A DNA stretch of 64,000 bases from Devosia sp. RR2S18 (GTDB taxonomy: Bacteria; Pseudomonadota; Alphaproteobacteria; Rhizobiales; Devosiaceae): the NCBI RefSeq assembly GCF_030177755.1, contig NZ_CP126539.1, positions 2,318,001 through 2,382,000 on the forward strand. Direction: 5' to 3'. A program made the translations under genes and the position numbers. Every line of letters starts with the position of its first letter. Position 1 is the first letter of the stretch. The notes beneath the pieces are model-generated. The model saw only the letters and a list, made by a program, of their open reading frames with translations, did no database searches and had not been told where the DNA came from. Shown here piece by piece: positions 34,556 through 43,838 of the stretch.

Positions 34556-35449
34556 ATGGCGGGCTTGTTGCTGCGCAATTCTACAGATTTATGGCAGCCA
34601 GGAGTTGGCGAACCGCTAACCAAACCTGCATTCTCCCCGCAGACGCGGCCTTTGATTCGACCGCTCCATGAGGATGCCCCTTTGGCTAAAGCATCGGACC
34701 AGTTCCGGCAATCGGATGTCGCATTGTGGGGCATTGTCGCGCTGGTTTGCGGCGGCCTTGCCGTACTGGGTGCTAACATATCCGCCCTTGTTCCGCAGAG
34801 CGTGCTTGCCAGCCTGCACACGACCAGGCTGGAAGGCACGAGCGTCGAGCAATTGCGCCGCCAGGTTGCAGACCTCCGGGAAGAAGCCCGCCGGCTCGAC
34901 CAGAGCAACAAGCAACTTGAAGCACGCTTCGGCCTTGAGGAGCAGGAAGGCAACGAAGTCGTGCGGCGTGTTGGCGCCCTCGAAGTCACCGTACCCCGCC
35001 TGCTCGAAGTGATACCTCCCGGCGCTGCCATCGACACGACAACGTTGACTTCGTCGATCGGAGCGGATGACGGGGTCGAGATGGAGGCCGAAGGCGGCAC
35101 TGTGAGAGTGACCCAGCGTCCCATGCCGGGCGTAGCTTCCGCTCCAGCCGATCAGCCAATTCCCCAACCTGTCGCGAGCACCCCGGAGCCCGCCGACTAC
35201 GGCATTGCCATCGGGCCGTCCATCGCCGACGCGCAGGCTCCTGCGGCCTGGCGCGACCTCAACGTGAAGCTGGGTCCGCTGCTCTTTGGTCTCGCTCCTC
35301 TGATCGGCGACCGTGACGATGGCACCCGGCAGATCGTGGCAGGGCCGGTTGTCGAACTGGCGGAAGCCACGGAACTCTGTGCCCGGTTCGAGCAGATTTC
35401 GGTGCCGTGCACGCCTGTGCCCTACACCGGCACGCCTCTTGATCGCTGA
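34556..35449 (+). CDS. Membrane-anchored coiled-coil protein of unknown function
   Basis: A protein of about 297 residues with one transmembrane helix (WGIVALVCGGLAVLGANISAL, about 58-78) and a coiled coil (about 95-140, EQLRRQVADLREEARRLDQ...). A Pro-rich linker leads to a C-terminal region with AGPVVELAEATELCARFEQ that looks like a SPOR-type fold (inference). Such a layout suits an envelope or peptidoglycan-binding protein. The start is uncertain: ATG 34556 overlaps the glmU promoter region, and TTG 34682 preceded by GAGG is a good alternative. A tRNA-Lys gene follows. Confidence 0.65.
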   Translation: MAGLLLRNSTDLWQPGVGEPLTKPAFSPQTRPLIRPLHEDAPLAKASDQFRQSDVALWGIVALVCGGLAVLGANISALVPQSVLASLHTTRLEGTSVEQLRRQVADLREEARRLDQSNKQLEARFGLEEQEGNEVVRRVGALEVTVPRLLEVIPPGAAIDTTTLTSSIGADDGVEMEAEGGTVRVTQRPMPGVASAPADQPIPQPVASTPEPADYGIAIGPSIADAQAPAAWRDLNVKLGPLLFGLAPLIGDRDDGTRQIVAGPVVELAEATELCARFEQISVPCTPVPYTGTPLDR

Positions 35450-35527
35450 TGGTGCGATTGCGGTTGACACGGAGGGCAACGTGGCTATGTTCCGCCGCGA
35501 CGCCGAAAAGCGTCCGCCCCTTGGTGC

Positions 35528-35602
35528 GTGCCGGTAGCTCAGTGGTAGAGCATTCGACTTTTAATCGAATGGTCGAGGGTTCGACCCCCTCCCGGCATAC
35601 CA
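35528..35602 (+). tRNA. tRNA-Lys (anticodon UUU)
   Basis: A 75-nt tRNA with acceptor stem GTGCCGG/CCGGCAT (the first pair is G-U), D arm GCTCAGTGGTAGAGC, anticodon stem TTCGA/TCGAA with loop CTTTTAA and anticodon TTT, T arm GAGGGTTCGACCCCCTC and an encoded CCA end. Confidence 0.96.
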
Positions 35603-35632
35603 TCTTGAATTCTCGCGAAGGGGCCTCTCGCG

Positions 35633-36160
35633 GTGTCCAAAGACTTCACTGATCTGCTCAAGGTGCTCGCCGCCACGGTGCTCGTCTTTGCCGTCAGCAC
35701 ACTGGCAATGCTCTACGTGATCCTGCTGCTGGCCCAGTATGGTGCCGACCTGCCCATGGTAGGCTCGCTACCACTGAGCGCCCCACCCGAACTGGTGCCG
35801 CTGTTGGCTGACACGCGGCTGTGGACCACCTTGGGCGCCACCCTGGTGACCGCCACTGGGATCGCCCTGTTCTTCACCAGCACCACCATCGATATGGCCC
35901 TGCTGATCACGGCCAAGGCGGTGACGGTGGTCATGGTCGCCTTGCTCGGGTTCGTGGGTGGCCACATGGCCTATCTGCAACTCACCGAGAACACCGCGAT
36001 CAGGTTGGCGCCGCTGACGCCCGCAGCCATCGCCCTGCTCGGTTTCCTGGTTCTGGCCAGCGTCCTCAGCGTCCCGAACCTGCGGCGGCTGGGCAATCTG
36101 CGGTTCATCGTCGCTATCGGGTTCGTGCTGCTCGGGCCAGTCTTGCTGATTGCTCTTTAG
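35633..36160 (+). CDS. Integral membrane protein of unknown function
   Basis: A 175-residue protein starting at GTG 35633 with five predicted helices (about residues 9-35, 64-83, 88-114, 124-147 and 155-175). It has short charged loops and no recognisable catalytic motif. It lies directly downstream of the tRNA-Lys gene and converges on map. No family was recognised; the strong hydrophobic periodicity and clean frame support it being a real gene. Confidence 0.75.
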   Translation: MSKDFTDLLKVLAATVLVFAVSTLAMLYVILLLAQYGADLPMVGSLPLSAPPELVPLLADTRLWTTLGATLVTATGIALFFTSTTIDMALLITAKAVTVVMVALLGFVGGHMAYLQLTENTAIRLAPLTPAAIALLGFLVLASVLSVPNLRRLGNLRFIVAIGFVLLGPVLLIAL

Positions 36161-36203
36161 CGAATCATTCGAACACGTTGTGGATTTCTGCGGAAGCAGA
36201 AGA

Positions 36204-36959
36204 CTAAGCAGCCAGCGTCACCACCACGGCCCCGCGCGTCGTCGCCACGACAGTGTGCTCATACTGAACGCAAGGCGCCGGCGGCTCGGCCACCAGCGTC
36301 CATTCATCGTCCTCGGATTTCTGGTCGGCCATACGCCCGCCTAGCGACAGAAAGGGCTCGATGGTGAATACCAGGCCATTACCCATGCGCCGCCGCTCGG
36401 ACTTGTCCGGCCAGGTGGGAATCTCTCCCGGCTCGTCGTGGAGACTATCGCCCACACCGTGGCTAGCGAGATTGCGGATCAGCGTATAACCACCCTTCTT
36501 GGCGAACTTGCCGATGGCATCGCCGATATCGCCCAACGGGGCGCCTGCCTTAACGGCTCGGATGCCGGCCCACATCGCCTTCTTGCCGTCACGGCACAGC
36601 CCATCGAGCTTGCTGTTGCCCGGAGGGATCACGAACGAAGCGCCGGTATCGGCGAAGACGCCGTTCTTTTCAGCGGACACATCGATATTGACGAGATCAC
36701 CGGCCTTGAGCACCCGATCCCCGGGGATGCCATGGGCGATCTCCTCGTTGACCGAGATGCAGGTGGCGCCGGGAAAGTTGTAGGTTACTTCCGGTGCCGA
36801 GCGGGCGCCATGTTCCTCGAGCAGCTTGCGGCCGATAGCGTCGAGCTCGGCCGTGGTCATGCCCGGCTCCATGGCCGCTGCCATGGCGTCGCGGGCGATG
36901 GCACAGATCCGTCCGATCTCCCGCAGGCTGTCGAGTTGTTCTTCGGTGGTGATGGTCAA
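36204..36959 (-). CDS. map: Methionine aminopeptidase, type I
   Basis: A 251-residue enzyme that removes the initiator methionine from new proteins. The metal ligands are visible: two aspartates in NIDVSAEKNGVFADTG (about 93-104), His in ASHGVG, and glutamates in FTIEPF and VQYEHTV. It follows pgi with a 4-nt gap on the same strand and ends the minus-strand block. Confidence 0.97.
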   Translation of the reverse strand: MTITTEEQLDSLREIGRICAIARDAMAAAMEPGMTTAELDAIGRKLLEEHGARSAPEVTYNFPGATCISVNEEIAHGIPGDRVLKAGDLVNIDVSAEKNGVFADTGASFVIPPGNSKLDGLCRDGKKAMWAGIRAVKAGAPLGDIGDAIGKFAKKGGYTLIRNLASHGVGDSLHDEPGEIPTWPDKSERRRMGNGLVFTIEPFLSLGGRMADQKSEDDEWTLVAEPPAPCVQYEHTVVATTRGAVVVTLAA

Positions 36960-36963
36960 GCAA

Positions 36964-38604
36964 TCAGCCCTTGTTCGCCAAATAGTATTTCAGCAGCCCT
37001 TGCGTCGAGCTGTCATGGCCTTCGGCAGCCGACTTGCCTTCGACCTTGGGCAGCAGCGCCTTGGCGAGTTGCTTGCCCAGTTCCACGCCCCACTGGTCGT
37101 AGGAATTGACGTTCCAGACGACGCCTTGGACAAACACCTTGTGCTCGTAGAGCGCAACCAGCGAGCCCAGCACCTCCGGCGTCAGTTGCGGATACATCAG
37201 CGTGTTGGACGGGCGGTTGCCCGGGAACACCTTGTGCGGCGCCAGTTCCTTGATCTGATCTTTGGGGAGCCCCTGCGCCTTAAGTTCGGCGACGACCTCT
37301 TCCTCGGTCTTGCCGAGCATCAGCGCCTCCGATTGGGCCAGCACATTGGCAACCAGCTTGTCATGATGGGGCGGGAGGTTCTCGTGCGGCTTGGCCGCGA
37401 CGAGGAAATCACAGGGGATGACATCCGTGCCCTGATGAATCAGCTGATAGAAAGCGTGCTGGCCATTGGTGCCCGGCTCGCCCCAGACGATGGGACCGGT
37501 CGACCACTCCACCGGCTTGCCCGAGAGCGTCACCGACTTGCCATTGGATTCCATATCCTGCTGCTGCAGATAGGCGGCAAAGCGGCTAAGGCGCTGGTCA
37601 TAGGACAAGACGGCATGGGTAGAGAACCCCCAGGCATTGCGATACCAGACGCCAACCAGCGCCATGATAACTGGGAGATTGTCCTCGAGCGGGGTTTCGA
37701 GGAAGTGCCGGTCCATGGCGTCGGCGCCCTTGAGAAAGCCCGCGAAATTCTCGTAGCCAACAGCCATGGCGATCGGCAGGCCGATGGCGGACCAAACCGA
37801 ATAGCGACCGCCGACCCAGTCCCAAAAGCCAAAGATCCGGTCTTCACGGATGCCGAACTTGGCGCAGGCCTCGATGTTGGTTGAAACAGCGGCAAAATGG
37901 CTGGGGACCGCCTCCTCGCCCAAGGCTTCGGCAATCCACTTGCGCGCCGAGTTGGCGTTGGTCATCGTTTCGTCGGTCGTAAACGTCTTGGACGCAACGA
38001 TAAACAGCGTCTTTTTCGGGTCGAGGCGCTTGAGCGTATCGTGGATATGCGCACCATCGACATTGGACACGTAGTGGGCGCGCAAGTCGCCGCGGGTATA
38101 GGGCTCGAGCGCCAGTGTCACCATGGCGGGGCCAAGGTCGGAGCCACCAATGCCAATATTGACAATATCGGTGAACTGCTCGCCGCCATGGCCGCGAATG
38201 GTCCCGTCGCGCACCTGGGTGGTATAGCTTTCGATGCGAGCAAGCACGTCGCGGACGCCCGGCATAACGTCCTCGCCATCAACGGGAACCGGCTTATCCC
38301 CTTGATATCGCAGTGCCATGTGCATGACGGCGCGGTCTTCGGTGATGTTGATGTGCTCGCCCTCGCACATCTGGCTGCGGCGTTCCTCGACGCCGGCGGC
38401 GCGCGCCAGATCAAAGAGGGCGGCCATGACCTCCTCGTCGATCCGATTCTTGGAATAGTCCAGCAAGATGCCGGCGCCGCTGGCGGAAAAGCGCTGGAAA
38501 CGGTTGGGATCCTCAGCAAACATCAGCCGCATGGGCCGCTCTTCCATGTGCTTCTTGAGCTTGCCCAGTGCCGAGAACCCAGCCTTGCGCCCAGATTTTG
38601 CCAT
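36964..38604 (-). CDS. pgi: Glucose-6-phosphate isomerase
   Basis: A 546-residue Pgi that interconverts glucose-6-phosphate and fructose-6-phosphate. The family signatures are [12 protein letters not shown] (about 155) and [13 protein letters not shown] (about 275). [10 protein letters not shown] near the C-terminus is the second PROSITE-type site. The start is ATG 38604 (MAKSGRK). Its product feeds GlmS, encoded a few kb away. It sits between tgt and map. Confidence 0.97.
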   Translation of the reverse strand: MAKSGRKAGFSALGKLKKHMEERPMRLMFAEDPNRFQRFSASGAGILLDYSKNRIDEEVMAALFDLARAAGVEERRSQMCEGEHINITEDRAVMHMALRYQGDKPVPVDGEDVMPGVRDVLARIESYTTQVRDGTIRGHGGEQFTDIVNIGIGGSDLGPAMVTLALEPYTRGDLRAHYVSNVDGAHIHDTLKRLDPKKTLFIVASKTFTTDETMTNANSARKWIAEALGEEAVPSHFAAVSTNIEACAKFGIREDRIFGFWDWVGGRYSVWSAIGLPIAMAVGYENFAGFLKGADAMDRHFLETPLEDNLPVIMALVGVWYRNAWGFSTHAVLSYDQRLSRFAAYLQQQDMESNGKSVTLSGKPVEWSTGPIVWGEPGTNGQHAFYQLIHQGTDVIPCDFLVAAKPHENLPPHHDKLVANVLAQSEALMLGKTEEEVVAELKAQGLPKDQIKELAPHKVFPGNRPSNTLMYPQLTPEVLGSLVALYEHKVFVQGVVWNVNSYDQWGVELGKQLAKALLPKVEGKSAAEGHDSSTQGLLKYYLANKG

Positions 38605-38626
38605 GTCGATGAACCCTTCCTGAACC

Positions 38627-39754
38627 TTAAAGTGCTGCCAGATCGCCGGCAGTCCAGCTTGCCCGCGTCTCCGCAGCAAAATCGGTGAACCGCGACGCCT
38701 CGATGGCAGCGCGCGCACCCTGCACCAGTTCCTGGTAATAGGCGAGATTGATCTGCGAGAGGATCATCGCCCCCAAAATCTCTTCGGTACGCACCAGATG
38801 GTGCAGATAGGCGCGGCTCCACCGCCGGCAATTGGGATTGGGCGATGCCTCGTCGATGGGACGATGATCGTCCTTGTGCCGCGCATTCTTGAGGTTGATC
38901 ACGCCGAACCGCGTATAGACGTGGCCATGGCGACCAGCGCGGGTGGGATGCACGCAATCGAACATGTCGATGCCGCGACCGATGGCGCCCAGAATGTCAT
39001 CGGGCTTGCCAACCCCCATGAGGTAGCGCGGTCGGTCGGTGGGCAGTTCGGGCGTGATGGTCTCGATGACACGGAACATCACTTCCTGCGGCTCACCCAC
39101 GGCGAGCCCGCCCACGGCATAGCCGTCGAAGCCGATGGATTTCAGCCCCTGCGCCGAGCGGGCCCGCAGTTCGGGATCATCGCCGCCCTGCACGATACCG
39201 AAAAGTGCCCGGTTCTGCTGATTGTTGAACGCCGCCTTTGAGCGATCGGCCCAACGCAGCGACAGCTCCATGGCCCGCTCCATCTCCTTGCGCTCGGCCG
39301 GCAACGCCAGGCACTCGTCGAGCTGCATGATGATGTCGCTGTCGAGCAAGGTCTGGATCTCGATGGAGCGCTCCGGCGTCAGCTCGTAGGCCGAGCCATC
39401 GATATGCGACTTGAAGGTTACGCCCTTCTCGGTGAGCTTGCGCAGCTTGGCGAGCGACATAACCTGAAAGCCGCCGCTGTCGGTGAGGATCGGCCGCTGC
39501 CAATCCATGAAATCGTGCAGGCCGCCCTGGGCGGCCACTCGCTCGGCGCCAGGCCGCAGCATCAGGTGATAGGTGTTACCCAACAGGATGTCGGCGCCGG
39601 TTTCCCGCACCTGCTCGGGGTACATGGCCTTGACCGTACCAGCAGTGCCCACTGGCATGAAGGCAGGCGTCTGGATGTCTCCACGAGGCGTGTCGATGCG
39701 GCCACGCCGCGCCATGCCGTCCGTGGCGGAAAGGGTGAAGGAGACTTGTTTCAT
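38627..39754 (-). CDS. tgt: tRNA-guanine transglycosylase with degenerate zinc site
   Basis: A 375-residue Tgt, which swaps guanine-34 for preQ1 in tRNAs with GUN anticodons. The active-site aspartates are present in [11 protein letters not shown] and in [15 protein letters not shown]. The C-terminal zinc site (C-x-C-x2-C...H in other Tgts) reads SPNPNC and SQINLAYY, leaving only Cys309 of the four ligands. The start is ATG 39754. It works with queA, encoded just upstream beyond a repeat element, in queuosine synthesis. Confidence 0.95.
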   Translation of the reverse strand: MKQVSFTLSATDGMARRGRIDTPRGDIQTPAFMPVGTAGTVKAMYPEQVRETGADILLGNTYHLMLRPGAERVAAQGGLHDFMDWQRPILTDSGGFQVMSLAKLRKLTEKGVTFKSHIDGSAYELTPERSIEIQTLLDSDIIMQLDECLALPAERKEMERAMELSLRWADRSKAAFNNQQNRALFGIVQGGDDPELRARSAQGLKSIGFDGYAVGGLAVGEPQEVMFRVIETITPELPTDRPRYLMGVGKPDDILGAIGRGIDMFDCVHPTRAGRHGHVYTRFGVINLKNARHKDDHRPIDEASPNPNCRRWSRAYLHHLVRTEEILGAMILSQINLAYYQELVQGARAAIEASRFTDFAAETRASWTAGDLAAL

Positions 39755-39800
39755 GGGGCGGGTTCTAGCGGGTTGACCGGAAACGCACAACTGGGGCTGG

Positions 39801-39940
39801 CCCCCCACCTAGCCTCGCATAGTGAAGCGGATACCCCCACCTAACCTCCCCTTAAAGGGGGAGGAATCGTTCTGCTTACGCCGATGCCTCAACGCCCTCG
39901 ATCCCGTCCCTCCCCCTCCCAGGGGGAGGTTAGGTTGGGG
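39801..39940. repeat. Palindromic repeat element, copy 1
   Basis: A block between queA and tgt. CCCCCACCTAACCTCCCC (39834 onward, with an inner AAGGGGGAGG) is mirrored by CCTCCCAGGGGGAGGTTAGG ending in TTGGGG at 39940. A further half-copy, CCCCCCACCTAGCCTC, lies at 39801. The two ends form a long inverted repeat with local hairpins. A related element is at 42661. Confidence 0.8.
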
Positions 39941-39951
39941 TTCCAAGTTAG

Positions 39952-41025
39952 CTATTCGTCGTCTCGCTCCGCCCGCAGCAACAGCGAGCCATCGCCATAG
40001 GAGTAGAACCGGTAACCCTCGCGTATCGCGTGGGCATAGGCGTTCTTCATCACCTCCAACCCCGAGAAAGCGCTGACCAGCATGAAGAGCGTCGATTTTG
40101 GCAGATGGAAATTGGTCATCAACACGTCGACCGTGTGGAAGCGGAAACCCGGCGTGATGAAAATGTCGGTATCCCCCACAAAGGGCTGCAGCGTCCCGGT
40201 AGCGCGGGATGCCGTCTCAAGGAGTCGGAGGCTCGTGGTCCCCACGGCGACAACCCTACCCCCTGCCTCCCGACGAGCCCGGATGCGCTCGGCGGTCGCC
40301 TGGTCGATCTCGCCCCATTCGGAATGCATCACATGGTCGTCGGTGTCTTCCGCTTTCATCGGCAGGAAGGTACCGGCCCCTACATGGAGCGTCACCCGCT
40401 CGATGCTGACGCCTTGATCGGAAAGATCCTGAAGGAGTTTTTCGGTGAAATGCAGTCCGGCCGTTGGGGCCGCAACGGCGCCATCTTCAGCGGCATAGAC
40501 GGTCTGGTAGTCGACCTTATCGCGTTCCTCGATGTCACGTTTGGCCCCGATATAGGGGGGTAGCGGCATGGCGCCGTGCGATTTGATGGCTTCGTCCAGC
40601 TGGGCTCCACCCAGGACAAATTCCAGGGTAATCTCGCCGGTGTCTCCCTTCCCCGCGACGCGCGCCCGTAGCGGGTCGGCGTCGCCGTTCCCCAGCTCAA
40701 GCTCATCCAGCAGGGCGAGCCGCTTGGCCGGTCGCGCAAAAGCCCGCCAGGTGTGGGCGTCGACGCGCTTGTGGAGGTTGAACGATACCGTAGAGCGGTT
40801 CTCGCCGCGGATGCGGACGCCCCGCAATTCAGCCGGGAGCACCCGCGTGTCGTTGACAACCAGCACATCCCCTGCCCGGAGCAGATCCCGCAGGTCCGGA
40901 ATGTGGAGGTCCGTCAAACCCTGCCGGGGGTCGACCAGAAGCAGGCGAGCGGAATCTCGCGGCTCGGCTGGATGAAGGGCAATCAGCTCTTCGGGGAGTT
41001 CGAAGTCGAATTCGGTAACGCGCAT
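39952..41025 (-). CDS. queA: tRNA preQ1(34) S-adenosylmethionine ribosyltransferase-isomerase
   Basis: A 357-residue QueA, which transfers and rearranges ribose from AdoMet onto preQ1-modified tRNA to make epoxyqueuosine. It shows [14 protein letters not shown] at the start, [12 protein letters not shown], and [17 protein letters not shown] near the C-terminus. AGGGA precedes ATG 41025; an upstream in-frame start at 41067 is unlikely. The adjacent tgt acts one step earlier in the same pathway. Confidence 0.97.
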   Translation of the reverse strand: MRVTEFDFELPEELIALHPAEPRDSARLLLVDPRQGLTDLHIPDLRDLLRAGDVLVVNDTRVLPAELRGVRIRGENRSTVSFNLHKRVDAHTWRAFARPAKRLALLDELELGNGDADPLRARVAGKGDTGEITLEFVLGGAQLDEAIKSHGAMPLPPYIGAKRDIEERDKVDYQTVYAAEDGAVAAPTAGLHFTEKLLQDLSDQGVSIERVTLHVGAGTFLPMKAEDTDDHVMHSEWGEIDQATAERIRARREAGGRVVAVGTTSLRLLETASRATGTLQPFVGDTDIFITPGFRFHTVDVLMTNFHLPKSTLFMLVSAFSGLEVMKNAYAHAIREGYRFYSYGDGSLLLRAERDDE

Positions 41026-41079
41026 GGGCAGGTCCCTAGCATGGCTTGGCGCGATGGGAAATCTCACCAGTGGCCTTAG

Positions 41080-41499
41080 CTATTTGGATAGCGGCTGCAC
41101 GTCGCAGACCACAGTCCAGACGCCACCCGCACTAACGGAAACGCCGCCGGTCACCAGACTCCTTGGCCGCTCATGGACCTCGACGATCCTTAAGCCGAGA
41201 GCCAGGATCGGGCTAACCCTGCCCGATCCATCTCGCCAGAGGACATCGGCGCCAATGAAGCCATTGCCAGCGAAATGCTCGGCGACGAACTCGCCATCAT
41301 GGTTCGGGTGATCGGGATCGGTGGAGAAGCCATAATCACCGGTGAGTTGCATGTCGATGCGCAGGAAAGGCTGCTCGGCACGGCGGTCATAGTCGAAAAC
41401 TACCATAACCTCGTTGCTCGCATCGGTGCAGGTATAGGTCTCTGCCGCGTGAGCCGAACTCGAGAGCAGCAGGGCCGCAGCACAGACGAGAGACCGCAT
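41080..41499 (-). CDS. Secreted protein of unknown function
   Basis: A 139-residue protein with a clear signal peptide (MRSLVCAAALLLSSSAHA, cleaved before AETYTC). The mature part has two cysteines (YTCTD and VVCDV) that may form a disulfide and a mostly beta pattern. No family was recognised. It lies between queA and a DMT permease on the same strand, with about 10 nt to the upstream gene, so it is probably cotranscribed. Confidence 0.75.
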   Translation of the reverse strand: MRSLVCAAALLLSSSAHAAETYTCTDASNEVMVVFDYDRRAEQPFLRIDMQLTGDYGFSTDPDHPNHDGEFVAEHFAGNGFIGADVLWRDGSGRVSPILALGLRIVEVHERPRSLVTGGVSVSAGGVWTVVCDVQPLSK

Positions 41500-41509
41500 C
41501 TTTGCCCTC

Positions 41510-41968
41510 CTAGAAAAGCCGGATCATCAAGGCGCCGGTGATTAATAGCACCGCTCCCGCCAAGCGCCCCATGGTGATTTCGCGCACCGCCATCCCCATG
41601 AAGCCGACGCGGTCGAGCGCGAGCCCGGCAATCAACTGACCCGCGACGGACAGGCCCATCACCGCTGCGGCGCCGATCATGGGGGTCAGCATGATGTTGG
41701 AGAACACATAGGCAGCGCCCAGGAGGCCACCGGCTACGAACATCCAAGGTTGGGGGGCGCCGAACTTGATCGCGATCCCCGTTGCGCCGCTGTAGAGGAA
41801 GGCAATCGCCCAAAGGACAATCGCGCCTGCGACAAAGGACACGCCCGCAGCGGCAATGGGTACTTCGAGGGCCCTGCCCAGTTGCGCGTTAATCGGCGCC
41901 TGGGTGGCGATGCACGCGCCGGCGAGAATGCCGACAAGAGCCCAGAGGAAGGTGTCCATTTTCATCAA
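41510..41968 (-). CDS. YdcZ/DUF606-type DMT-superfamily membrane protein
   Basis: A 152-residue protein with five hydrophobic helices and the family stretches GACIATQAPINAQLGRAL, WMFVAGGLLGAAYVFSNIML and GQLIAGLALDRVGFMG. DUF606 proteins are half-sized relatives of drug/metabolite transporters and usually work as dimers. The substrate is unknown. The start may be ATG 41968 or the next codon pair (MMKM). Confidence 0.85.
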   Translation of the reverse strand: MMKMDTFLWALVGILAGACIATQAPINAQLGRALEVPIAAAGVSFVAGAIVLWAIAFLYSGATGIAIKFGAPQPWMFVAGGLLGAAYVFSNIMLTPMIGAAAVMGLSVAGQLIAGLALDRVGFMGMAVREITMGRLAGAVLLITGALMIRLF

Positions 41969-41997
41969 TCAGCATCGAAGGTGGCGCGCCGAGCAGC

Positions 41998-42028
41998 GCA
42001 GGGGCCAAAAGCATTCGGCGGCCCCTGC
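41998..42028 (-). terminator. Hairpin after the cytoplasmic cyclophilin gene
   Basis: A 9-bp stem GCAGGGGCC/GGCCCCTGC with a 13-nt loop in the 106-bp gap after the cyclophilin stop. No clear T tract follows on either strand, so termination is only a possibility. Confidence 0.35.
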
Positions 42029-42074
42029 AGATTCTGCAAGGCCGCCGAAGCGAGATCAGCTATGCGCCTGAAGA

Positions 42075-42587
<513 letters not shown>

Positions 42588-42660
42588 GAGGCGCTCCTGT
42601 TCTGGTTCGCGGGCGGTGTAAGGGTGTTATGCCGCGGAGGCAAGCCGGTGCCGGTCGGCA

Positions 42661-42761
42661 CCCCCACGCCAGCCTCCTCCTCCAAGGGGGAGGTGTAGAG
42701 CACAATCTCCCTGCGCCACCGATACGTCCCTCCCCCTCACGAGGGGGAGGCTAGGTGGGGG
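42661..42761. repeat. Palindromic repeat element, copy 2
   Basis: CCCCCACGCCAGCCTCCTCC at 42661 is mirrored by GAGGGGGAGGCTAGGTGGGGG ending at 42761. Inner arms are CCAAGGGGGAGG and CCTCCCCCTC. Same layout and near-identical ends to the 39834-39940 element. It separates the two cyclophilin genes. Confidence 0.8.
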
Positions 42762-42766
42762 TCTAC

Positions 42767-43318
42767 TTACTTGTACTCGATCTTGGCCGAGACGATCTGG
42801 TCGGGGTTGTCGACCTGACCGTTCTGCGACTGCGCGCCCTTTTCAAGCGCATCGACCGCTTCCATGCCGCTCACCACGCGTCCGAAGACGGTGTACTGAT
42901 TATCGAGGAAGCTCGCATCGGCATAGGTGATGAAGAACTGCGAGTTGAAGGAATCGGGGTCCTGCGAGCGAGCCGCGCCGACGACACCGCGCTGGAAGCT
43001 CTCGGAATTGAACTCGGCCTCGACATCGGGAAGCTCCGAGCCACCCATGCCGGTGCCGGTCGGATCACCAGTCTGGGCCATGAAGCCCTCGATCACGCGG
43101 TGGAAAACCACGCCATCATAGAAGCCCTCATTGGTCAGCGTCACGATGCGCTCGACATGCTTGGGGGCCAGTTCGGGCAAGAGCTCGATATCGACCACGC
43201 CGTCTTCGAGCGTCAGGATCAGATGGGGCTTACCCTCCTGGGCAAAACCGGACGTGGTGGACAGCGCGGCAGCACCGACAACAAGGGCAGCAAACAGGCG
43301 GCGGGTGATTGGCATCAT
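42767..43318 (-). CDS. Cyclophilin-type peptidyl-prolyl isomerase, exported
   Basis: A 183-residue cyclophilin with a signal peptide (RRLFAALVVGAAALSTTSGFAQ). The catalytic region reads YDGVVFHRVIEGFMAQTGD, with NSQFFITYADASFLDNQYTVFG downstream. It acts in the periplasm. Its ATG overlaps the coaD stop by 4 nt. Confidence 0.95.
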   Translation of the reverse strand: MMPITRRLFAALVVGAAALSTTSGFAQEGKPHLILTLEDGVVDIELLPELAPKHVERIVTLTNEGFYDGVVFHRVIEGFMAQTGDPTGTGMGGSELPDVEAEFNSESFQRGVVGAARSQDPDSFNSQFFITYADASFLDNQYTVFGRVVSGMEAVDALEKGAQSQNGQVDNPDQIVSAKIEYK

Positions 43319-43809
43319 TGGCTCTTGAGGGCTTTCAGCACGATTTGCGGGACAAAGGCAGAGATGTCTCCACCCATTTCGGCGATTTGCCGCACCAATG
43401 TGGCCGAGATATGCCGAACCGGTGGGCTTGAGGGCAAAAATACGGTCTGCAGGTCGGGCGCCATCTGCGCGTTCATGCCCACCATCTGCATTTCATAGTT
43501 ATAGTCGGTAGTATCGCGCAGGCCGCGGATGATGAGTTTGGCGCCGTTCTCGCGCGCTGCATTGACCATCAGGCCGGAGAATTCGACAATCCGGAACTCG
43601 GTATCGGTGCGCCGACCGACGGGCGCCAGCACCTGCTCGAGCAGGGCGAGGCGATGGGCATGGGCGAAGAGCGGGTTTTTCTTGGTCGCGCTGATCCCCA
43701 CGGCGACGACCAGCACATCAACAAGTTTGCAGGCCCGCTCGATCACGTCGAGATGGCCATTGGTCACCGGATCAAACGAGCCGGGATAAAAGCCCACCAA
43801 ATGAGTCAT
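43315..43809 (-). CDS. coaD: Phosphopantetheine adenylyltransferase
   Basis: A 164-residue CoaD, the penultimate enzyme of coenzyme A synthesis. The nucleotidyltransferase motif is GSFDPVTNGHLD (residues 10-21), and ISATLVRQI is the C-terminal family motif. Coupled to the exported cyclophilin gene downstream. Confidence 0.97.
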   Translation of the reverse strand: MTHLVGFYPGSFDPVTNGHLDVIERACKLVDVLVVAVGISATKKNPLFAHAHRLALLEQVLAPVGRRTDTEFRIVEFSGLMVNAARENGAKLIIRGLRDTTDYNYEMQMVGMNAQMAPDLQTVFLPSSPPVRHISATLVRQIAEMGGDISAFVPQIVLKALKSQ

Positions 43810-43838
43810 GACGCTTTCTCCTCACTCTCCGGCTTGTG

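Noticed and set aside
36186..36201. Small hairpin TTCTGC/GCAGAA as a terminator for map
   Set aside because: Only 6 bp with low GC and no T tract.
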